Shown: positions 5,831 to 10,704 of the stretch, in pieces
Numbering within the stretch: the first letter of the stretch is position 1
Layout of the letters: each line of letters begins with the position of its first letter
Source: JBEEMU01 sp043778315
Lineage (GTDB): Bacteria > Bacteroidota > Bacteroidia > Chitinophagales > Saprospiraceae
Assembly (NCBI GenBank): GCA_043778315.1
Contig: JAYWGJ010000018.1
Span: 1 to 10,704 of the forward strand
Direction: 5' to 3'
DNA length: 10,704 nt
The notes under the pieces: generated by a model
Databases searched by the model: none
The model's input: only the letters and a program-made list of their open reading frames with translations
Told to the model about the DNA's origin: nothing
Made by a program: the position numbers and the translations under genes

Positions 5831-7777
5831 ATGCAAAAAGCGTTTAAATCTCTATTTCTAATCTCACTGAGCCTCCTCCCCTACTTCATGCAAGCACAGA
5901 TAAATATAGCGGCACTGACTGACCTTGCCGAACGGCAAGGCGATAAAAGCGGCTACGCGGTGGATAAATATGTTTTGAATATGGAGCCAAACATAGAAAA
6001 ACCGTACTTAAAAGCGCACGTTCAAGCTACTCTGATAGCGGTAAACGACGGCTTACAAGACCTAAAAATGGATTTAGCGAACGCTTATAAAATCGCAAAA
6101 ATAGACGGCGCGCTAAGTTTTACACAGAAAGGCGACGTAGTGAATATCAAGCTCCCAAAACCCTTGAAAGCAGGCGAAAAAACGATGCTCGACATTTATT
6201 ATGAAGGGCAGCCGCCGTTGGTTACGTCGGGCAGAATCACAAAAGGATTGCGCTGGGAGACGCACGGCGAGGGCAAAGAGCGCGTCATCGCGAACCTCAG
6301 CACGCCGTTTTTGGCATACCTTTGGTTTCCGTGCAAAGACGGTCCGAACGGCAAAACGCTAAGCGGCGTGCAGGTAAATATCACGGTACCGAACGTGCAA
6401 ATAAACGGCATTCCGTTGGTTGGCGTGTCGAATGGCGTACTGAAAAACGTGGTCAAAAAAGACGATAAAATCACTTACGAATGGGTGCATAATTACCCGA
6501 TAGTGCCGTATTATGTGATGATGGCGGTGTCGAATTATCGTAAATTAGAGCAAAAATACAAGGACGCGCTCGGCAACGAGTTTCCATTGGAGTATTATGT
6601 GTTTGACGAACACGTTAAAGATGCGAAAGAAGGCACAAAAGATATGCCAAAAGTAATGGATTTTTATACCGAAATATTCGGCGAATATCCTTACGCGAAA
6701 GAAAAATACGGTATGACGCAGTTAGGTTTTTATAGCGGAATTGAAAATCAAACCAATTCTATTGTGAATAATATGTCTCCTGCCAAATTTTATACTTCTA
6801 TACACGAGTTAGCCCACATGTGGTTTGCCGACGCGATTACCTGCGTGACGTGGGAACACGGCTGGCTGAACGAAGGGTTTGCGTCTTACGCAGAAGCCTT
6901 GTACGACGAGCGCGCTATCGGCAAAGAAAAATATATCAAAGCGATGCTCGAGAGTACGCATTTTGAGGAAGAGCCGATGTTTTTACCCAAAACGACCGAC
7001 CCGTTCAAGGTTTTTGTGGGCAGTATTTACAATAAAGGGCAGTGGACGGTACACATGTTGCGCGGCGTGGTGGGCGACGAGGTATTTTTTCGCTCGCTTA
7101 AAGAGTACGCAACGAGCAAGCAATTTCGCGGCGGTTTTGCGAGTACAGAGGATTTAAAGGCGATTTTTGAGAAAAATAGCCGTCGCAATCTGTCGTTTTT
7201 CTTTGACGAATGGGTGTATGGTAGCAGCTTTCCGACGTACACGACAAGCGCGTTTCAAGATAAAAAATCAAAAAAAATTATTTTCAAATTAGACCAAGAA
7301 AAACACGCCACAAAACCAGAGTTTTTCGCGATGCCCGCAGAGGTACAGTTGAGTTATACAGACGGAAGTTCGGAGGTCAAAAAAATAGAAAATACAGCGA
7401 CGCAACAAAGTTTTGATTTCGAGACCACCAAAAAATTAAAAGAAGTGGTTTTTGACCCTAATCATTGGATTTTGAAAAAAGTGAAAAGCGAAAGCATTAT
7501 TTTGAGCGATAAATCTACGTTTCAGATGGCGGTAAACGAAACGAGCAACGAGTCGCTGAAAGTGACGAGTTTGAGTTCGAGAAGTCAAAAGGTGCAGATA
7601 GAGGTTTTTGATGCGGCAAAAAAATCCGTGTTCAAAACTAAAATAAAATGTCCTGAAACTTCGTTTACACAAGAAATGAAATTCGAAAAACTATTAGAAA
7701 ACGGCAATTACACTATCATATATACGACCAAAGATTTGATTTTAAAACAATCGTTTAGCATAATCAAAAAACAATAA
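5831..7777 (+). CDS. Exported M1 family zinc aminopeptidase with T9SS-like C-terminal domain
   Basis: Gluzincin aminopeptidases remove N-terminal residues from peptides. The 648-residue product starts with a signal peptide, likely cut after FMQAQ (residue 23). Residues 24-235 form the N-terminal beta domain. The catalytic domain contains GIEN at 303-306, a variant of the GxMEN substrate-binding motif; the zinc motif HELAHMW with H325, E326 and H329; the third ligand E348 in NEGFASYAEALY; and the probable transition-state tyrosine Y400 in SIYNKGQWTVHMLR. The helix ending in DEWVYGSSFPTY (459-470) and a beta region (472-550) follow. The last 85-90 residues look like a degenerate T9SS type A sorting domain: VQIEVFDAAKKSVFKTKI, then LENGNYTIIYTTKDLILKQ and a basic end. 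If so, the enzyme is secreted or surface-attached; if not, it is periplasmic. It lacks the long C-terminal helical domain of PepN-type enzymes, as in many bacterial M1 members. porG begins two bases after its stop, indicating one transcript. Confidence 0.94.
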   Translation: MQKAFKSLFLISLSLLPYFMQAQINIAALTDLAERQGDKSGYAVDKYVLNMEPNIEKPYLKAHVQATLIAVNDGLQDLKMDLANAYKIAKIDGALSFTQKGDVVNIKLPKPLKAGEKTMLDIYYEGQPPLVTSGRITKGLRWETHGEGKERVIANLSTPFLAYLWFPCKDGPNGKTLSGVQVNITVPNVQINGIPLVGVSNGVLKNVVKKDDKITYEWVHNYPIVPYYVMMAVSNYRKLEQKYKDALGNEFPLEYYVFDEHVKDAKEGTKDMPKVMDFYTEIFGEYPYAKEKYGMTQLGFYSGIENQTNSIVNNMSPAKFYTSIHELAHMWFADAITCVTWEHGWLNEGFASYAEALYDERAIGKEKYIKAMLESTHFEEEPMFLPKTTDPFKVFVGSIYNKGQWTVHMLRGVVGDEVFFRSLKEYATSKQFRGGFASTEDLKAIFEKNSRRNLSFFFDEWVYGSSFPTYTTSAFQDKKSKKIIFKLDQEKHATKPEFFAMPAEVQLSYTDGSSEVKKIENTATQQSFDFETTKKLKEVVFDPNHWILKKVKSESIILSDKSTFQMAVNETSNESLKVTSLSSRSQKVQIEVFDAAKKSVFKTKIKCPETSFTQEMKFEKLLENGNYTIIYTTKDLILKQSFSIIKKQ

Positions 7778-7779
7778 GC

Positions 7780-8664
7780 ATGAAAATCATCACACTCCTT
7801 TTATTTTTGGTGTCCACGCCTTTTATTTTGTTGGCACAACGGTCTTACGAAGTAGGGCTTACAGGCGGCGGCAGCGTGTATCAAGGCGAGCTAAACCCAA
7901 GCCTTTTCGCCATAGAGGCGTATCAAAATGTAAACCCTGCGGGCGGTTTATTTTTGCGTTATAATATGAATAGAGATTTCAGTTTGCAGCTTTCCGCTAA
8001 CTATATTAACGTGTCGGGCGATGACGCGAAAGCGGACGTAGCGGAGCGACGCGAGCGCAACCTCAGCTTCAAATCCTCGATAGGCGAAATGACTTTACAG
8101 CTTAATTACAACCTATTTCAGTTCAATCCGAAAGGCATGGATTTGCCGTTTTCGCCTTATATTTTCTTGGGCGTGTCGGCGTTTCACTTCAATCCGAAGG
8201 CGAAATACAACGGCGACTGGGTGGCATTACAGCCGCTAAATACCGAAGGACAGGGCATAGAAGGACGCGACAAACCTTACAGCTTGACGCAAATTGCGAT
8301 ACCAGTTGGCTTAGGCTATCGGCATTGTATCAACGAAAATATATCGGTTGGCTTTGAGCTTGGCTTGCGCAAAACTTTTACGGATTACATCGACGATGTA
8401 GGCGGTGTGTACATCAAAGACGAAATACTGCGCGCCAAATACGGCGACCTTAGTGCCAACCTCGCTAACCGCACGGGCGAGGTCGGTGTGCGCACTAACC
8501 CTGCTACTGGATCTATTCGCGGCAGCAAAAAAGATGAAGACTGGTACGCTTTCGGCGGCGTTACGGTCTCTTATATTTTTTACGATAAAGGGCGTTTGGG
8601 CGAAAAAAGCCGAGGGGCGATGAAAAGCGGCTGTCCTAAGTTCAGAAAAATGAAGCGACAATAA
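7780..8664 (+). CDS. porG: PorG-like T9SS outer-membrane beta-barrel protein (DUF6089 type)
   Basis: PorG is an outer-membrane component of the type IX secretion system in Bacteroidota, reported to associate with the periplasmic PorK/PorN ring. The 294-residue product has a signal peptide, likely cut after ILLAQ (residue 20), then alternating amphipathic strands of a small barrel. Family hallmarks I recognise: YEVGLTGGGSVYQGELN (23-39), RRERNLSFKSSIGEM near 90-104, SPYIFLGVSAFHFNP (125-139), LQPLNTEGQG (150-159), the strand pair AIPVGLGYRH and GFELGLRKTFTDYIDDVGGVY (173-211), DWYAFGGVTVSYIF (254-267) and a terminal GCPKFR (284-289). It starts two bases after the M1 peptidase stop, so the two are very probably cotranscribed. 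Its 3' end faces the CAP gene with nine bases between stops and no terminator hairpin. The assignment rests on remembered family motifs; a related DUF6089 barrel outside T9SS is the main alternative. Confidence 0.85.
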   Translation: MKIITLLLFLVSTPFILLAQRSYEVGLTGGGSVYQGELNPSLFAIEAYQNVNPAGGLFLRYNMNRDFSLQLSANYINVSGDDAKADVAERRERNLSFKSSIGEMTLQLNYNLFQFNPKGMDLPFSPYIFLGVSAFHFNPKAKYNGDWVALQPLNTEGQGIEGRDKPYSLTQIAIPVGLGYRHCINENISVGFELGLRKTFTDYIDDVGGVYIKDEILRAKYGDLSANLANRTGEVGVRTNPATGSIRGSKKDEDWYAFGGVTVSYIFYDKGRLGEKSRGAMKSGCPKFRKMKRQ

Positions 8665-8673
8665 TACATTTCG

Positions 8674-9456
8674 TTACTGCCAACCGAAATTCTGCACCCA
8701 AGCATTATTTGGCATATCGGCGATGCCGCCTAATATATCATAAACACCAATATATTTGGTCGCTGGATTCAGCAGGTTTTTGCGATGCCCACGGTCGGGT
8801 ATTCGCTCATCTATCAACAAATTGAGCATCGCTTGACGCATACTTTGCGCGCCTGCGCCGAGGTTTTCTGCGCCGTTCGGGAGTTGCGGGCAAGCCTTCG
8901 GCAGCCTGTCCCACGGCATCGCGCCGCCCGCGCCTTCGTGTCCTAACCTACCTCTTTGCTTACAAACTATGCCTTGTTGTTTTGCAGCTTTGCATAGACA
9001 CTCTTGCGGTTGCAGCAAAGAAAGTGATTTTATTTTTTTTAGCTCCGCAATCAATTCGCGCGCGGCAGCTACTTTTTTAGTGTCAATGCTCGTCTTGTCG
9101 TAGGTAGTTTTGTCGTAAACAGTATCGCGTTTCTCTGTCCACGCACCACCTTTGCGCTGCGTTTTGATGATGTTAATAGTATAACCGCCCATCGTTTTTT
9201 TGCCTAGTTGCAGCAATCTGATATTCTCTTCTACATACAAAATATACTGCTTCGGGTTGCCCCGCAGCAGGTTCACTTCCCCTATCATTTTTTTTTCGCG
9301 GGGCGTTAGATAAGGTACGTTAGCTGCCGTATTGTAAGTGCTACCTTTCGCGATAGCAATATTATCATCAAGCACAAAATCGCTTTGCGCTAAAATATTT
9401 TCTTGCATTACAAGAAAAAAAAGCAGAAAAAATACCAACTTATTGCTGATTTTCAT
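8674..9456 (-). CDS. Secreted CAP (SCP/PR-1-like) domain protein
   Basis: The 260-residue product begins with a signal peptide, likely cut after NILAQ (residue 24). A CAP domain runs from about residue 50 to the end. Its start is TPREKKMIGEVNLLRGNPKQY, the usual helix with E-x-N-x-x-R-x-x-P. Putative cavity residues are H173 and E174 in LGHEG, E197 in GAENLG, and H224 in RGHRKNLLNPATKYIGV, a typical bacterial CAP signature. The end is NNAWVQNFGWQ. Bacterial CAP proteins are exported and of varied or unknown function; no enzymatic role should be assumed. Compared with a minimal CAP domain of about 120-150 residues there is an insert of roughly 40 residues (about 95-135, with repeated KT/YDK motifs). 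Four cysteines (153, 155, 165, 189) could form disulfides after export. The gene converges on porG. The ATG at 9456 is supported by the signal peptide starting there. Confidence 0.9.
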   Translation of the reverse strand: MKISNKLVFFLLFFLVMQENILAQSDFVLDDNIAIAKGSTYNTAANVPYLTPREKKMIGEVNLLRGNPKQYILYVEENIRLLQLGKKTMGGYTINIIKTQRKGGAWTEKRDTVYDKTTYDKTSIDTKKVAAARELIAELKKIKSLSLLQPQECLCKAAKQQGIVCKQRGRLGHEGAGGAMPWDRLPKACPQLPNGAENLGAGAQSMRQAMLNLLIDERIPDRGHRKNLLNPATKYIGVYDILGGIADMPNNAWVQNFGWQ

Positions 9457-9529
9457 AGTATAAATTTGAATTTGAAAAGATATTATTTGAAAATTCTCAA
9501 ATTTTTAATCTTAGAAATAGATTCTTCTG

Positions 9530-9537
9530 CAAAAATA
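9530..9537 (-). promoter_or_regulatory. Putative -7 box for the CAP protein gene
   Basis: On the minus strand this reads TATTTTTG followed by CA, matching TAnnTTTG. No TTTG is visible at -33. The predicted leader before the ATG at 9456 is about 70 nt. The surrounding 9457-9742 region is AT-rich and holds the divergent leader of the C1 peptidase gene; no strong promoter was found for that gene. Confidence 0.45.
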
Positions 9538-9742
9538 CATGCTTTTATTTTGATGTGCGAAATTTATTTAGATACCCATAATTTCTTTACAATCTGCAAA
9601 AAATACGGCTATACTTTTGGAGTAATAAAATAGAAATAAACATTAGATTAGAAATAATAACGTACATTTACAGTCTATTTTTAACAAAATGAATAACGTT
9701 TTTTATTACAAAAATATTTCTTAACTTTTTAAATTTTTTATT

Positions 9743-10704
9743 ATGCCAATACGTTTAGTCGACGACGAGCCAGAAGATAATTTGGATAACAACAGCAACG
9801 AGCAGCCGCAAAATGACGACACAGGCGGCAGCGGTCGCGGTGGAATAGGCGGTGGACTGATGAGCTTTTTACCCATTTTACTACCTTTATTATTACGCTA
9901 TCCTAAATTATTACTATTTGCGGCGCTCGGTTTTGGTGCTTTTTACCTTTTCGGTAAAGGCTGCGGCGCAAGCGGCGGGGGCGGACGCACGAGCGACAAT
10001 TTCTCTACGGGTATGGAGATGAAGCAGAGCGAATTTGATAAAGCGAAGGTTTTTGAGCCGTTAGCGGCAGGTTCGGAACTGCCCACGTCGGTCACGTTAC
10101 AGCAGTTTTGCCCGCGCCGCGACAATCAGGGCGCTCAGGGTTCGTGCGTAGCCTGGGCGAGTGCGTATGCGGCGCGCACAATTTTGGAGGCGCAAGCGAC
10201 GGGCAAAGACCCGAACTCGACCATTTTCAGCCCTTCGTATTTATACAATCAAATACATTTGCCGAGCTGTCAAGGCGCGTATATGCCCGAGGCGTTGAAG
10301 GTGCTGACGCAGCAAGGTTTGTTGCCACTCAAAGACTTTCCGTACAGCGACCAAGAATGTGACCGAACCCCAAACAGTGCGCAAAAAGAAGCCGCAGGAC
10401 GCTACAAAATCACGGGTTTTAATCGCCTCACTAATACTGGCGACGACTACGGCATTGATATACAGGGCATTAAGCAAAATTTGGCGCAAGGCGCACCTAT
10501 ACTTATAGGCGCGATGGTGACTAATTCATTCATGCAAAACATGAGAGGCAGCAGCAACAAAATATGGCAGCCGAGCAGCTACGATAAAGTGTTGGGCGGT
10601 CACGCAATGTGCGTAGTCGGCTACGACGACAACCTCGTAGGCGGCGCGTTCCAAATCATGAACTCGTGGGGCGAAGACTGGGGCGACAAAGGTTTTGGCT
10701 GGGT
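9743..10704 (+). CDS. Membrane-anchored papain-like (C1) cysteine peptidase, truncated by window end
   Basis: From the ATG at 9743 the frame is open to the window edge (320 codons), so the C-terminus is missing. Residues 1-38 are acidic then Gly-rich (MPIRLVDDEPEDNLDNNSNE; GGSGRGGIGGG). Residues 41-70 form a membrane segment or hairpin with a central Arg-Tyr-Pro-Lys (FLPILLPLLLRYPKLLLFAA), followed by GKGCG. The peptidase domain runs from about 115. Q129, the oxyanion-hole residue, lies six before the catalytic C135 in DNQGAQGSCVAWASAYAA, exactly the papain spacing. The catalytic H287 is in GGHAMCVVGYDD and N307 in IMNSWGEDWGDKGFGW. The papain Cys three before the nucleophile is Gln132 here, so that conserved disulfide is absent. 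No inhibitory propeptide of the usual length is evident between the membrane segment and the domain. Placement of the domain on the outer side of the inner membrane is inferred. The start is chosen because the reading frame begins directly after the A/T-rich leader; no Shine-Dalgarno is seen. Confidence 0.92.
   Translation, partial: MPIRLVDDEPEDNLDNNSNEQPQNDDTGGSGRGGIGGGLMSFLPILLPLLLRYPKLLLFAALGFGAFYLFGKGCGASGGGGRTSDNFSTGMEMKQSEFDKAKVFEPLAAGSELPTSVTLQQFCPRRDNQGAQGSCVAWASAYAARTILEAQATGKDPNSTIFSPSYLYNQIHLPSCQGAYMPEALKVLTQQGLLPLKDFPYSDQECDRTPNSAQKEAAGRYKITGFNRLTNTGDDYGIDIQGIKQNLAQGAPILIGAMVTNSFMQNMRGSSNKIWQPSSYDKVLGGHAMCVVGYDDNLVGGAFQIMNSWGEDWGDKGFGW

Noticed and set aside
9403..9633. Plus-strand ORF of 76 codons across the start of the CAP gene
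   Set aside because: It overlaps the signal-peptide codons and leader of the CAP gene on the other strand, has a Lys/Ile/Leu-rich composition and covers the putative CAP -7 box. It is probably a chance frame.
10108..10362. Plus-strand ORF inside the C1 peptidase gene
   Set aside because: It is a shadow frame. The frame from 9743 has the complete Gln/Cys/His/Asn papain set and is open throughout.

Overview
The window looks like ordinary chromosome from a member of the Bacteroidota, probably a Cytophagales-type gliding or environmental bacterium; this is inference from gene content and signals. Supporting signs: a PorG-like type IX secretion (T9SS) protein; signal peptides that end in AQ (SAQ, LAQ or QAQ); AT-rich leaders with no clear Shine-Dalgarno sequence; and promoters of the Bacteroidetes form TTTG-N18/19-TAnnTTTG. 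No phage, plasmid, CRISPR or transposase genes are visible.

Left end, minus strand (1-1016): the translation cluster infC-rpmI. IF-3 is complete. L35 is cut by the window edge and, by the usual order, would be followed by rplT outside the window. infC has a textbook promoter, and rpmI has its own -7 box in the 183-bp spacer. Divergent from infC lies a plus-strand gene (1148-2389) for an unrecognised exported protein with a beta-rich N-terminus, a coiled coil, a Pro/Ala linker and a beta-rich C-terminal domain. Its promoter at 1082-1111 fixes the start at 1148. A rho-independent terminator closes it.

Middle (2504-5461): an exported M28 zinc peptidase with a C-terminal PDZ domain; a 343-bp non-coding nested inverted-repeat element (3805-4147) with MITE-like structure; then a PLP-dependent trans-sulfuration family enzyme followed by a perfect 10-bp hairpin.

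Right part (5755-10704): an AT-rich leader with a -7 box drives an exported M1 zinc aminopeptidase whose C-terminus resembles a T9SS sorting domain. Two bases later begins porG, encoding a T9SS outer-membrane component, so a putative T9SS cargo and a T9SS part seem to share an operon. A secreted CAP/SCP-domain protein is convergent with porG, nine bases away. Last is a papain-like (C1) cysteine peptidase with an N-terminal membrane anchor, truncated by the window end but with Cys, His and Asn all visible.

Taken together, most of the window encodes cell-envelope or exported proteins, with three unrelated peptidase families (M28, M1, C1) plus secretion machinery. The most unusual non-coding structure is the nested palindromic element. 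I see no clear evidence of a wholly new multi-gene system.
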